Assembly: GCF_024171885.1 (NCBI RefSeq)
Contig: NZ_JAMTCP010000003.1
Span: forward strand, 266,629-330,628
DNA from: Streptoalloteichus tenebrarius
GTDB lineage: Bacteria; Actinomycetota; Actinomycetes; Mycobacteriales; Pseudonocardiaceae
Length of the DNA: 64,000 nt
Direction of reading: 5' to 3'
The translations under genes and the position numbers were made by a program. Of the stretch, positions 8,727 to 16,593 are shown piece by piece (position 1 is the stretch's first letter; each line of letters opens with the position of its first letter). The notes beneath the pieces are model-generated. The model was not told the DNA's origin. It saw only the letters and a list, made by a program, of their open reading frames with translations, and did not search any database.

Positions 8727-9677
8727 TCACTTCTGGCAGATGACCCAGCGCCCCGCCTCCTTGGCGATCGGGGCGGGCAGCTCCCCGCTCTGGTTCTTGC
8801 CCGACTCGATCTTCAGGGTGAACGAGCCGGTGTCGCCGGAGGTCACGAGGTTGGTCGCGATGACCTTCGCCGTCGGGTCGGCCTCGCCCTTCTGACCGAA
8901 GGTGCCCTTCTCCCTGGCCTCCGCGAGGACCTTGGCGCAGACCAACGGGCGGATATCCTCCTCGGACCAGTTCTGACCCCGGTTGAGCGCGGTCTGGAAC
9001 AACACGGCGAACTTGTTCGCGAGCTCCTGGGCGGCTGGGTCGGGGGAACCGGAACCGGGCCGATCCTTGGGCGTGCTGGGCGTGGCCGACCTGCTCTTCC
9101 CCGTGCTCGGCTCCGACGCCGACGTCGACGTGGGGGAGGAGCTGGTGGTCTTGCCGGAGCCGCCCGAAGCGCTGGGCTCGTCCTTCTTGCCCGTGAGCAG
9201 CACGACGGCGGTGACCCCGCCACCGACCAACACCAGCACCGCGAGGACGATGCCGATCACCAGGCCGGTCCGCTTCTTCTTCGGCGGCGGCGTGCCGCCG
9301 CCCCCGGGGAAGCCGGGAGCGCCGAAGGGTTGCTGCCCGAACTGACCCGGCTGCCCGAAGGAGCCTGGCTGGCCCTGCTGGCCTGGCTGGCCGAACGAGC
9401 CCGGCTGGCCGTACTGACCCGGCTGCCCGAACTGGTCCGGTTGGCCCGGCTGCTGGCCGGGGAAGGCGCCGGGCTGGCCGTACTGGCCCTGCTGTGAGTA
9501 GGGGTCCGGCTGCCCGAAGCCGCCCTGGGGCTGGCCCGGCTGCTGGCCCCAGCCACCCGGCTGGGTCTGCCCGGGTTGGGGCTGTGGGAAACCGCCGGAC
9601 TGCGGTCCGGTGGGCTGCTGCGGCCAGCCGCCCTGCTGTTGCGGGTCGTACGGCCCCGGCTGCGACGGATAGGTCAC
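8727..9677 (-). CDS. membrane-anchored protein with Gly/Pro/Gln-rich tail (paralogue 1 of 3)
   Basis: This 316-residue protein has three zones. The N-terminal ~130 residues are made of imperfect repeats built from FGQPGQ and [10 protein letters not shown] units. A basic stop (PPPKKKR) and one transmembrane helix ([17 protein letters not shown]) follow. The extracytoplasmic part is a Ser/Thr-rich linker and a folded domain of about 110 residues ending RWVICQK. With the cytoplasmic tail first it is a type II membrane topology. GTG 9677 has GGAG upstream. Next door are two paralogues sharing the tail and the closing (W)RVC motif, and a fourth relative lies at 44.1 kb. No enzymatic motif is seen and the function is unknown. 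Confidence 0.85.
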   Translation of the reverse strand: MTYPSQPGPYDPQQQGGWPQQPTGPQSGGFPQPQPGQTQPGGWGQQPGQPQGGFGQPDPYSQQGQYGQPGAFPGQQPGQPDQFGQPGQYGQPGSFGQPGQQGQPGSFGQPGQFGQQPFGAPGFPGGGGTPPPKKKRTGLVIGIVLAVLVLVGGGVTAVVLLTGKKDEPSASGGSGKTTSSSPTSTSASEPSTGKSRSATPSTPKDRPGSGSPDPAAQELANKFAVLFQTALNRGQNWSEEDIRPLVCAKVLAEAREKGTFGQKGEADPTAKVIATNLVTSGDTGSFTLKIESGKNQSGELPAPIAKEAGRWVICQK

Positions 9678-9834
9678 GGTGCTGCTCCGGGTTCAGGTCT
9701 GGGAGATCGCGCGCGGACCCGACCAACCTAAAGGGTGAAGCGGTGCGCCGGGCTCGTTTCCCGCCGACACACTGCGGAAATGAGACCGCACCCGACCATC
9801 GGCCGATGATCGGGTGCGGTGTGTCCCTGTGCGG

Positions 9835-9927
9835 TGACCCTGGGTGTCAGAGCCCGGCGCGAGACGATGGCCCGGGGAAGGGGGCGGGGTCAGTCGCAGA
9901 CCCGCCAGTCGCCGTCCTCCTTGACCA
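9835..9927. repeat. duplicated segment at gene 3' end, copy 1
   Basis: About 93 bp here are nearly the same as 10613-10706, spanning the intergenic region and the last codons of paralogues 2 and 3 (tgaccctgggtgtcagagcc, then gggcggggtcagtcgcagac). This marks a recent tandem duplication. Confidence 0.85.
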
Positions 9928-10543
9928 TCGTCATGGTGTCCTCCGTGGACCTCGACTCCTCGCCCGAGGTCATCTCGACCCTGACGCGCGCCGTCGCCCT
10001 GTCCCCGTCCTCGGTGAGGTCGAGGAGCGTGAGCTTGATCCTGAGGTCCGCGACTTTCCTGAGCTCCTTCTCCTGCTCCTCGCGGAGGTCGGGAGGGAGC
10101 TCCCCGACGGTCTCGAGGTTCCTGCGCGCCTTCGCCTGCTTCTCTCCGACACCCTTGATCTCGCCGCGCTTCGCCACGCACGTGAGCTGGGCGGCGGCCT
10201 CGAAGTCCCTGCTCCCCACCGCATCGGCGTAGGAGTCGAAGACACCGCGCGGTGAGGAGTCGCGGGTGAGGAGGAGGACCAGCGCGACGACGGCGCCGAT
10301 CACGAGGACGCCGCCGCCGGCCAGGACCCACGGCAGGGCCTTCTTCTTCCTGGACTCGGGCGCGCCCGGCATGCCGAAGGGCTGCTCAAGCTGCCCGACC
10401 TCACCCGGCTGACCCGGGAGGGGGCCGGGCTGCCCGAACGGGTCGGACTGGGGGAAACCGCCGGACTGCGGTCCGCTGGGCCGCTGCGGCCAGCCGCCCT
10501 GCTGTCGCGGGTCGTGCGGTCCTGCCTGGGACGGGTGGGACAT
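9890..10543 (-). CDS. membrane-anchored protein with Gly/Pro/Gln-rich tail (paralogue 2 of 3)
   Basis: At 217 residues this is the shortest of the three. The Gly/Pro/Gln-rich cytoplasmic tail is cut to about 65 residues (MSHPSQAGPHDPRQQGGWPQ at the start). A basic SRKKKALPW stop and a membrane helix (VLAGGGVLVIGAVVALVLLL) follow. The outer domain begins RGVFDSYADAVGSRDFEAAA, a pattern like the DUF4878/NTF2-like domains of secreted lipoproteins, and ends [12 protein letters not shown] 10543 is preceded by CCGGAG. The last 30 residues and the DNA after the stop match paralogue 3 closely, so the pair arose by duplication. Function unknown. Confidence 0.85.
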   Translation of the reverse strand: MSHPSQAGPHDPRQQGGWPQRPSGPQSGGFPQSDPFGQPGPLPGQPGEVGQLEQPFGMPGAPESRKKKALPWVLAGGGVLVIGAVVALVLLLTRDSSPRGVFDSYADAVGSRDFEAAAQLTCVAKRGEIKGVGEKQAKARRNLETVGELPPDLREEQEKELRKVADLRIKLTLLDLTEDGDRATARVRVEMTSGEESRSTEDTMTMVKEDGDWRVCD

Positions 10544-10612
10544 GGCTACTCCGGGTCGCTGGCAGATCGTGTGTGCCCGACTACTACAGGTGCGCCAGGG
10601 TTCCCCCCGTGC

Positions 10613-10706
10613 TGACCCTGGGTGTCAGAGCCGACGCGAGACGATGCTCCCGGGAAAGGGGGGCGGGGTCAGTCGCAGACCCGCCAGTCGCCGTCCTCCT
10701 TGACCA
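10613..10706. repeat. duplicated segment at gene 3' end, copy 2
   Basis: This is the partner of 9835-9927. The two differ by only a handful of substitutions and one or two indels. Confidence 0.85.
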
Positions 10707-11523
10707 ACTTCATGTCGTCCTCCTCGCTCTTCGTCTCGCCGGCCATCGTCTTCTCGCGCTTGACCCGGGCCGTCGCCTTGTCCCCGTCCTCCTTGACGTC
10801 GAGGACGGTGAACTTGTACGTGGCGTTGAGCTCCTTGCTGAAGTGCTCCTCGGCCTGCTTCCTAGCCTCCGCCGGGAGCTTCTTCATGTTCTCCTCGTAC
10901 TCCTTGCGCGCCTTCTCCCGCTTCTCGGCGCTCTTCTTGATGGTGTCGCGATTGGCGGTGCAGACGTACTGGGCGGCGGCGTCGTAGTCCTTGTTCTCGG
11001 CCGCCTTCAGGAAGGACTCCGCGGTGCTCCGCGCGGACGAGCCGCCGGTGAGGAGGAGGACCAGCGTGACAACGGCGCCGATCACGACGACGCCACCGCC
11101 GGCCAGGACCCACGGCAGGGCCTTCTTCTTCTTGGGCTCAGGAGCGCCCGGCATGCCGAAGGGCTGCTGACCGAACGCGCCCGGCTGGCCCGGGAAACCC
11201 GGCTGACCGGGGAAGGCGCCCGGCTGGCCGAACTGGCCCTGCTGGGCGGACGGGTCGAACGGACCCGGCTGGCCGAACTGCCCGGTCTGGCCGGGCTGCT
11301 GGCCGGGGAACGCGCCCGGCTGCCCGAACTGGCCGGGCTGGGCCGACGGATCGAACTGGCCGGGCTGACCCGGTTGGCCGAACCCACCCGGCGGGGTGCC
11401 GTAGGGCTGCCCGGGCTGGGCGGACTGCTGACCCCAGCCGCCGGGCTGGGGCTGGCCGGGCTGTTGCGGCCACTCGCCCGGTTGCTGGCCGTACGGCCCT
11501 GGCTGCTGCGGGGGGACGGACAT
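10669..11523 (-). CDS. membrane-anchored protein with Gly/Pro/Gln-rich tail (paralogue 3 of 3)
   Basis: This 284-residue protein has a long cytoplasmic tail of repeats such as [17 protein letters not shown] (residues 1-125). KKKKALPW and a membrane helix ([20 protein letters not shown]) follow. The outer domain ([21 protein letters not shown]...) is an NTF2-like or DUF4878-like fold by pattern. The region [18 protein letters not shown] is nearly shared with paralogue 2. ATG 11523 is chosen over the upstream in-frame ATG 11562 because AAGGAG lies 6 nt before it. It is divergent from the proteasomal ATPase gene. Function unknown; possibly envelope-associated. Confidence 0.87.
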   Translation of the reverse strand: MSVPPQQPGPYGQQPGEWPQQPGQPQPGGWGQQSAQPGQPYGTPPGGFGQPGQPGQFDPSAQPGQFGQPGAFPGQQPGQTGQFGQPGPFDPSAQQGQFGQPGAFPGQPGFPGQPGAFGQQPFGMPGAPEPKKKKALPWVLAGGGVVVIGAVVTLVLLLTGGSSARSTAESFLKAAENKDYDAAAQYVCTANRDTIKKSAEKREKARKEYEENMKKLPAEARKQAEEHFSKELNATYKFTVLDVKEDGDKATARVKREKTMAGETKSEEDDMKLVKEDGDWRVCD

Positions 11524-11725
11524 CACGATCTCCTTGAGGCTCCACGGAGCTGGTTGTGACACTGCCCGGACCGGGGCCGGCAGCGCCGAGGGCTAGGACG
11601 CACCGTAGTGGGTAGCCGGTTCCACAGGACACCGAGATGGAGTAGTTCGTCCCGCCAAGTGAGCGGTTTAGGGTAAGCGCTCGTTTGCTCGGCATGGACG
11701 AACCCGCTCTAGTCGGTGATCGCCG

Positions 11726-11731
11726 GTACCG
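11726..11731 (+). promoter_or_regulatory. possible -10 element for the proteasomal ATPase gene
   Basis: TACCGT (TANNNT type) lies 33 bp before the ATG at 11765. The transcript would keep the strong GGGAGGAGG ribosome-binding site, unlike dop, pafA and pafB. No clear -35 is visible. Confidence 0.4.
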
Positions 11732-11764
11732 TGGGTGTACGTAGCACGGGAGGAGGGTGCCGAC

Positions 11765-13561
11765 ATGCAGCACGACCGTCCCGGCAGCCGACCCGATGAG
11801 GGCGGCGAGCTGAACACTGGTGCCAGCGCCGCTGAGTTGACCGCGCAGATCCGTTTCCTGGAAGACGAGGTGGCGCTGCTGCGCCGCAAGCTCACCGAGT
11901 CCCCCCGCCACGTCCGGTTGCTGGAGCAGCGCCTGGCCGAGGCATCCAACCGCGTCAGTCAACTCACGGAGCGCAACGCCAAACTGGTCGAGACGTTGAA
12001 GGACGCGCGGAGCCAGCTCATGGCCCTGCGCGAGGAGGTCGACCGCCTCGCCCAGCCACCGAGTGGTTACGGCGTGTTCCTGGCGACGCACGACGACGGC
12101 AGCGTCGACGTGTTCACCGCGGGGCGACGGATGCGGGTGGCCGTGTCGCCCGCCGTGGACAACGAGTCGATGCGCCTGGGCCAGACGGTGCGGCTCAACG
12201 AGGCGTTGACCGTGGTCGAGGCCGGCTCCTTCGAGCGGACCGGAGAGGTCTGCACCCTGCGCGAGCTGCTCACGGAGAGTGGCGAGGACACCGCCAGTCG
12301 GGCGCTCGTCGTCGGCCACGCCGACGAGGAGCGCGTCGTCCTGTTGGCGCACTCCCTGCTGGACTCCCCGCTCAAGCCGGGAGACTCCCTGCTGGTCGAC
12401 AGCAAGGCCGGGTACGCGTACGAGCGGGTGCCCAAGGCCGAGGTCGAGGACCTCGTGCTGGAGGAGGTCCCCGACGTCGACTACGTCGACATCGGCGGCC
12501 TGTCCCGGCAGATCGAGCAGATCAGGGACGCCGTCGAGCTGCCGTTCCTGCACGCCGAGCTGTTCCGCGAGTACCAGCTCCGCCCGCCCAAGGGCGTGCT
12601 GCTGTACGGCCCGCCCGGCTGCGGCAAGACGCTCATCGCGAAGGCGGTGGCGAACTCGCTGGCCAAGCAGGTGGCCGCCGCCCGGGGGGACGACGACGGC
12701 CAGGCCAAGTCCTACTTCCTCAACATCAAGGGCCCCGAGCTGCTGAACAAGTTCGTCGGGGAGACCGAGCGGCACATCCGCCTGATCTTCCAGCGGGCCA
12801 GGGAGAAGGCCTCCGAGGGCACCCCGGTGATCGTGTTCTTCGACGAGATGGACTCGATCTTCCGCACCAGGGGCAGCGGGGTCTCCTCGGACGTCGAGAC
12901 CACGATCGTGCCCCAGCTCCTCAGCGAGATCGACGGCGTCGAGGGGCTGGAGAACGTCATCGTCATCGGCGCGTCCAACCGCGAGGACATGATCGACCCG
13001 GCGATCCTGCGGCCCGGCCGGCTGGACGTGAAGATCAAGATCGAGCGGCCGGACGCCGAGGCGGCCAAGGACATCTTCTCCAAGTACCTGACCACCGACC
13101 TGCCGATCCACGCCGACGACCTCGCGGAGTTCGGCGGCGACAAGCAGGCGTGCGTCGAGGCGATGATCCAGCACACGGTCGAGCGGATGTACGCCGAGAC
13201 GGAGGAGAACCGGTTCCTGGAGGTCACCTACGCCAACGGTGACAAGGAGGTCCTGTACTTCCGGGACTTCAACTCCGGCGCGATGATCCAGAACATCGTG
13301 GACAGGGCGAAGAAGGCGGCGATCAAGTCGGTGCTGGAGACCGGGCAGCCCGGCCTGCGCGTGCAGCACCTGCTCGACGCCATCGTGGACGAGTTCGCCG
13401 AGAACGAGGACCTGCCCAACACGACCAACCCGGACGACTGGGCGCGGATCTCGGGCAAGAAGGGCGAGCGGATCGTCTACATCCGCACCCTGGTCACCGG
13501 CAAGAACCAGGAGGCGGGGCGGGCGATCGACACCGCCACCAACACCGGTCAGTACCTGTAG
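11765..13561 (+). CDS. arc: proteasome-associated AAA+ ATPase ARC/Mpa
   Basis: This hexameric unfoldase recognises Pup with its N-terminal coiled coil and threads pupylated substrates into the 20S core. The 598-residue product shows the coiled coil (about residues 20-85), tandem OB domains (about 90-235), Walker A GPPGCGKT at 282-289, Walker [13 protein letters not shown] near 354-365, and a C-terminus ending GQYL, the penultimate-Tyr motif that opens the proteasome gate. An insertion after Walker A ([13 protein letters not shown]) is typical of actinobacterial ARC. ATG 11765 follows GGGAGGAGG at 8 nt. Unlike in mycobacteria, about 11 kb of unrelated genes separate it from dop. Confidence 0.98.
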   Translation: MQHDRPGSRPDEGGELNTGASAAELTAQIRFLEDEVALLRRKLTESPRHVRLLEQRLAEASNRVSQLTERNAKLVETLKDARSQLMALREEVDRLAQPPSGYGVFLATHDDGSVDVFTAGRRMRVAVSPAVDNESMRLGQTVRLNEALTVVEAGSFERTGEVCTLRELLTESGEDTASRALVVGHADEERVVLLAHSLLDSPLKPGDSLLVDSKAGYAYERVPKAEVEDLVLEEVPDVDYVDIGGLSRQIEQIRDAVELPFLHAELFREYQLRPPKGVLLYGPPGCGKTLIAKAVANSLAKQVAAARGDDDGQAKSYFLNIKGPELLNKFVGETERHIRLIFQRAREKASEGTPVIVFFDEMDSIFRTRGSGVSSDVETTIVPQLLSEIDGVEGLENVIVIGASNREDMIDPAILRPGRLDVKIKIERPDAEAAKDIFSKYLTTDLPIHADDLAEFGGDKQACVEAMIQHTVERMYAETEENRFLEVTYANGDKEVLYFRDFNSGAMIQNIVDRAKKAAIKSVLETGQPGLRVQHLLDAIVDEFAENEDLPNTTNPDDWARISGKKGERIVYIRTLVTGKNQEAGRAIDTATNTGQYL

Positions 13562-13579
13562 CGCGCCTTCGCGCTCCCC

Positions 13580-13612
13580 GGCGACCCTCGCCCCTTCCGG
13601 GCGGGGGTCGCC
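13580..13612. terminator. hairpin downstream of arc
   Basis: ggcgaccc (13580-13587) pairs with gggtcgcc (13605-13612), with further C/G runs closing toward a ttcc loop. It begins 18 bp after the arc stop. Confidence 0.7.
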
Positions 13613-13742
13613 GCCTGTTCGGGGCCTCGGTTCCACTGGGGCGATGCTGTCCGACCCCGGCACCGCACGGGTGGGGGACGCGCGTTCGAGGCTGATCGTT
13701 ACCCTGCCGACGGTCGGTGTGCGGTGGTCGGAGGTGTTCTGC

Positions 13743-14435
13743 TTGCGCGGGCGAGGGCTTCTGCTGGTGTTGGGCGTGATGTTGGTGAGCGGCTGCTCCG
13801 GGCGGCCCAACGACCTCTCCGACGGCAGCTACTACGCCGACGCCCAACCGGCGGCGCAGGGCTCGTCCGTCGCCGCGCCGCCGTCGTCGTCCGCCCCGGC
13901 CACCGGGTCGTCCACCTCGGGGACGCCGTCCTCGGCCGCCCCGTCCCGTTCGGAGCAGCAGCAGGACGGCCAGCGGGTCGCCAGGGCGCTGTTGACCGAG
14001 TCCGTGCTCGGCCCGGAGGGCTTCAAGGTCGTCACCCCCGCCCGGCCCGCCGACCCGCGTGCGTTGCCCGCGTGCGTGTCGGACGTGGACCTGGGGCGCG
14101 CGCTGCGGTCGGGCCGGCAGGCCGACTGGCAGGGGGTGCGGACCGCCGTGCCGTTGGTCCAGTACGTGGGCGCCGCCGACAAGGGCTCGGCCGCCGACCT
14201 GGTGCGGCGGGCGAGGCGGGTGACGGGGTGCGCGACCGAGGTGCCGCTCGCGGCGGGCGCCGGAGTTGACGCGCAGGTCGCCTGGTGCGAGAAGGGACGG
14301 CCTGCCTGCCGGGTGCTGGTGGCCAAGGGGTCGCTGCTCACGGACCTGGAGGTCGCGGCCAGCACGGAGGCGCGTTCACGCGAACTGCTCACGCAGCTCG
14401 CCCCCAAGGCGGTCGAGGCCCTGAACGCGCGCTGA
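13743..14435 (+). CDS. secreted lipoprotein of unknown function
   Basis: A type II signal peptide (RGRGLLLVLGVMLVSGC) ends in the lipobox LVSGC, so the mature protein is predicted to be lipidated on Cys 18 and held on the outer face of the membrane. A Ser/Pro/Ala-rich linker of about 60 residues precedes a domain of about 150 residues with four cysteines (ACVSD, GCATE, WCEKGRPACRV) that could form two disulfides. TTG 13743 is picked because GGAGG lies upstream and it gives a standard lipoprotein signal; the frame is open further upstream to 13644. M. tuberculosis also has a lipoprotein gene (lppK) beside its proteasomal ATPase; orthology is not proven. Confidence 0.82.
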   Translation: MRGRGLLLVLGVMLVSGCSGRPNDLSDGSYYADAQPAAQGSSVAAPPSSSAPATGSSTSGTPSSAAPSRSEQQQDGQRVARALLTESVLGPEGFKVVTPARPADPRALPACVSDVDLGRALRSGRQADWQGVRTAVPLVQYVGAADKGSAADLVRRARRVTGCATEVPLAAGAGVDAQVAWCEKGRPACRVLVAKGSLLTDLEVAASTEARSRELLTQLAPKAVEALNAR

Positions 14436-14624
14436 GGTCGGGCGCGTTTCTGTCGACCGGGTCCTGCCGACCGGGTCTTGTGGATCGGCTGCCTGACGTC
14501 AGGGGCGGGTTGACCGGGTGGGGACAAGTGGCTCGGCAAGAACCGGCAGTCTCCCGGTCACGGGCCGAATGGCAACCCTCCAGGAAACACCAAACGCCAG
14601 TTCGGCGCCAGTTCGACGTCCCAG

Positions 14625-14706
14625 TTATCCACAGGCCCGGGGGAATGCGGCCCAACGACCTGATTTCCGGGTGAATTTCCCTGTCCTGTTCCTGCCGTTA
14701 TCCACA
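14625..14706 (+). repeat. pair of DnaA-box-like sites, element copy B
   Basis: TTATCCACA at 14625-14633 and 14698-14706, both plus-oriented, 73 bp apart. The second is 37 bp before the 47-bp block, the same distance as in copy A. Confidence 0.85.
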
Positions 14707-14743
14707 GGTCGTTCTTTGCTGGGAGCGGGCGGGGAGCGGAGCC

Positions 14744-14790
14744 GATAGGCTGGAGCGGGGCTCGCCCCCCAGGGCGGGTGGGGGCTGTCC
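14744..14790 (+). repeat. conserved 47-bp intergenic element, copy B
   Basis: All 47 bases are identical to 6426-6472, including TAGGCT (14746-14751), the GGGG-CTCG-CCCC hairpin and the following G-tracts. Sequence on either side is only loosely similar, so the identity is confined to the block and the boxes. Confidence 0.92.
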
Positions 14791-15118
14791 TCGGGTGATG
14801 GGCTGGTCGTGGTGGGCGGCGTGAGCCTGGTGAGGAACGCCTGAGGGAAGAGCCAGAGGCTGCCGGCGGTGGGCTCGGAAACGCATCTCATGATTGGTCA
14901 GGTGCGGTGTGCGAACCCAGCCAAGTCGCCAGTGAGGCCCTCATGGGTTGAGAGGGTTGTCCGGTGATGGTGCCCGCACGAGGCGTTCTGGTGGCGCCCT
15001 GATTCCCGTGCGGTTCGGGACTTCGTTGCTCGGTCAACTCGTCGCCACGAACAAGGCGGCACCTCCCCGGAGTTCCCAGGGCCCAGTCCCGCCACGCCGC
15101 CGTCCGGTGGCTTCGGAG

Positions 15119-15643
15119 CTACTGGCCGTGGCCGGTCTGGCGCCGGTCCCATGCGTGGAACAGGGCGCGGCCGTCGGGGGTGAACGGCCAGGTCGGGTCC
15201 GCCAGGCGGGTGCGGAGGTCATCCAGCGACATCCACCCGCCCTCCGCGACCTCCTCCGGTTGGTGGATCACCGGGCCGTCCCAGCGGGCCTCGTACGTGA
15301 ACGCGTGGTAGCGGATGGTGCCGTCCACGAACGGGAGCCGGAACAGCGGCGTGAGCGGGACGTCGCGCACCCCGAGTTCCTCGGCCAGTTCCCGGCGCGC
15401 GCACGCCGCCGGCTCCTCTCCGGCGAGGAGGACGCCGCCGGCCCAGCAGTCGTGCATGCCCGGGTAGACGTCCTTGTCCTCGGTGCGTCGGTGCACGTAG
15501 ACCCGGCGGCCGTCGCCTGACCGGAGGAGCACCGAGGCCGCCGCGTGCCAGCGGCCCTCCGCGCGCATCCTCGCCCGGGGCAGTGCCCCGACCGGGTTCC
15601 CCTCGGCGTCGTAGATCGCCACCTGTTCCTCGGCTGCGCTCAC
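15119..15643 (-). CDS. Nudix hydrolase (YfcD/IPP-isomerase-like)
   Basis: A 174-residue Nudix protein with the full Nudix box in GGVLLAGEEPAACARREL followed by AEELGV. The N-terminal segment VAIYDAEGNPVGALPRARM and the HAAASVLLRSGDGRRVYVHRR strand resemble the YfcD branch, which looks like isopentenyl-diphosphate isomerase. The conserved CWAGGV segment is also present. The substrate is not predictable; members hydrolyse nucleoside diphosphate derivatives. GTG 15643 is the likely start. It is divergent from the ABC exporter operon. Confidence 0.9.
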   Translation of the reverse strand: MSAAEEQVAIYDAEGNPVGALPRARMRAEGRWHAAASVLLRSGDGRRVYVHRRTEDKDVYPGMHDCWAGGVLLAGEEPAACARRELAEELGVRDVPLTPLFRLPFVDGTIRYHAFTYEARWDGPVIHQPEEVAEGGWMSLDDLRTRLADPTWPFTPDGRALFHAWDRRQTGHGQ

Positions 15644-15812
15644 CCGTCCGATGGTCGCACGACGAGCGCGACACTCGGGGGTCCTGCGACTCCGGGTTGA
15701 TCTCCTGTCAGTCCTGGGGCGGATGACGGGTCGCGACCACCGGCGGACGCCCGAACGGGTGGGCGATTCCTAGGGTCGCAACCGACAGTCCTACGTTGAC
15801 CAGGAGGCTGGG

Positions 15813-16589
15813 TTGAGCACCGAGCAGGGGCTGGACGCGCGACGGGCGACCGGCGCGCACGCGGCTCGCGTCGCCGCGCGGACCGTCGAGCTGAGGAAGG
15901 TGTACGGGCGGGGCGAGGCCGCCGTGCACGCGCTCGCCGGGGTCACGCTGGACATCCACGCCGGCCGGTTCACCGCGATCATGGGGCCGTCCGGCTCCGG
16001 CAAGTCCACCCTCATGCACTGCCTCGCCGGTCTGGACGCGGCCACCTCGGGCAGGGTCCTGCTGGGCGACACCGACCTCACCGCGCTCGGCGACCGCCAG
16101 CTCACCACGGTGCGGCGTGACCGGGTCGGGTTCGTCTTCCAGGCGTTCAACCTGTTGCCGCAGCTCACCGCGCTGGAGAACATCCTGCTGCCGTTGGAGC
16201 TGGCCGGCCGGCGCCCCGACCAGCCGTGGCTGGACCAGATCGTCGACGTGCTCGGCCTCGGCCAGCGGTTGCGGCACCGCCCGTCCGAGCTGTCCGGCGG
16301 CCAGCAGCAGCGCGTCGCCGTGGCCCGCGCGCTGGTCACGCGGCCCGACGTCGTCTTCGCCGACGAGCCCACCGGCAACCTCGACTCCCGCTCCGGCAAC
16401 GAGCTGCTCGGGTTCCTGCGGCGCTCGGTGCACGACTACGGCCAGACGATCGTGATGGTCACCCACGACCCGGTGGCCGCCTCCTACGCCGACCGGGTCG
16501 TGCTGCTCGCCGACGGCGCGCTGGCGGGCGAGATCTTCCGGCCGACGCCGGACGCGGTGCTGGACGCGCTCCGCCGCCTGGGAGTGTGA
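15813..16589 (+). CDS. ABC transporter ATP-binding protein (LolD/MacB type)
   Basis: A 258-residue ATPase of the family that powers FtsX-type mechanotransmission exporters. It has Walker A GPSGSGKST, a Q-loop (FVFQAFNLLP), the signature LSGGQQQRVAVARAL, Walker B DVVFADEPTGNLD and the switch His in MVTHD. The TTG at 15813 follows AGGAGG at ideal spacing. It is the only ATPase beside three FtsX-domain permease genes, starting 4 bp before the first of them, so it presumably serves all three. Substrates of this class include lipoproteins, peptides and antibiotics; none is indicated here. Confidence 0.95.
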   Translation: MSTEQGLDARRATGAHAARVAARTVELRKVYGRGEAAVHALAGVTLDIHAGRFTAIMGPSGSGKSTLMHCLAGLDAATSGRVLLGDTDLTALGDRQLTTVRRDRVGFVFQAFNLLPQLTALENILLPLELAGRRPDQPWLDQIVDVLGLGQRLRHRPSELSGGQQQRVAVARALVTRPDVVFADEPTGNLDSRSGNELLGFLRRSVHDYGQTIVMVTHDPVAASYADRVVLLADGALAGEIFRPTPDAVLDALRRLGV

Positions 16590-16593
16590 CGAG

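Larger units (their letters stand above)
14436..15118. other. 683-bp gene-free region with repeat element copy B
   Basis: The region contains two TTATCCACAG boxes (14625-14634, 14698-14707) and the 47-bp block (14744-14790). The stretch 14800-15118 shows no supported gene. Short frames here (for example minus-strand 14898-15152) have no RBS or recognisable domain. No tRNA-like cloverleaf was seen. Confidence 0.65.

Noticed and set aside
11138-13810. 890-codon minus-strand open frame opposite the proteasomal ATPase
   Set aside because: It is the antisense shadow of a well-conserved gene in high-GC DNA; composition is Gly/Arg/Leu/Val-rich with no domain, and it also runs through a paralogue gene.
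14898-15152. 84-codon minus-strand ORF in the 14.4-15.1 kb gap
   Set aside because: No RBS, no recognisable domain, overlaps the end of a Nudix gene; composition like non-coding high-GC DNA.
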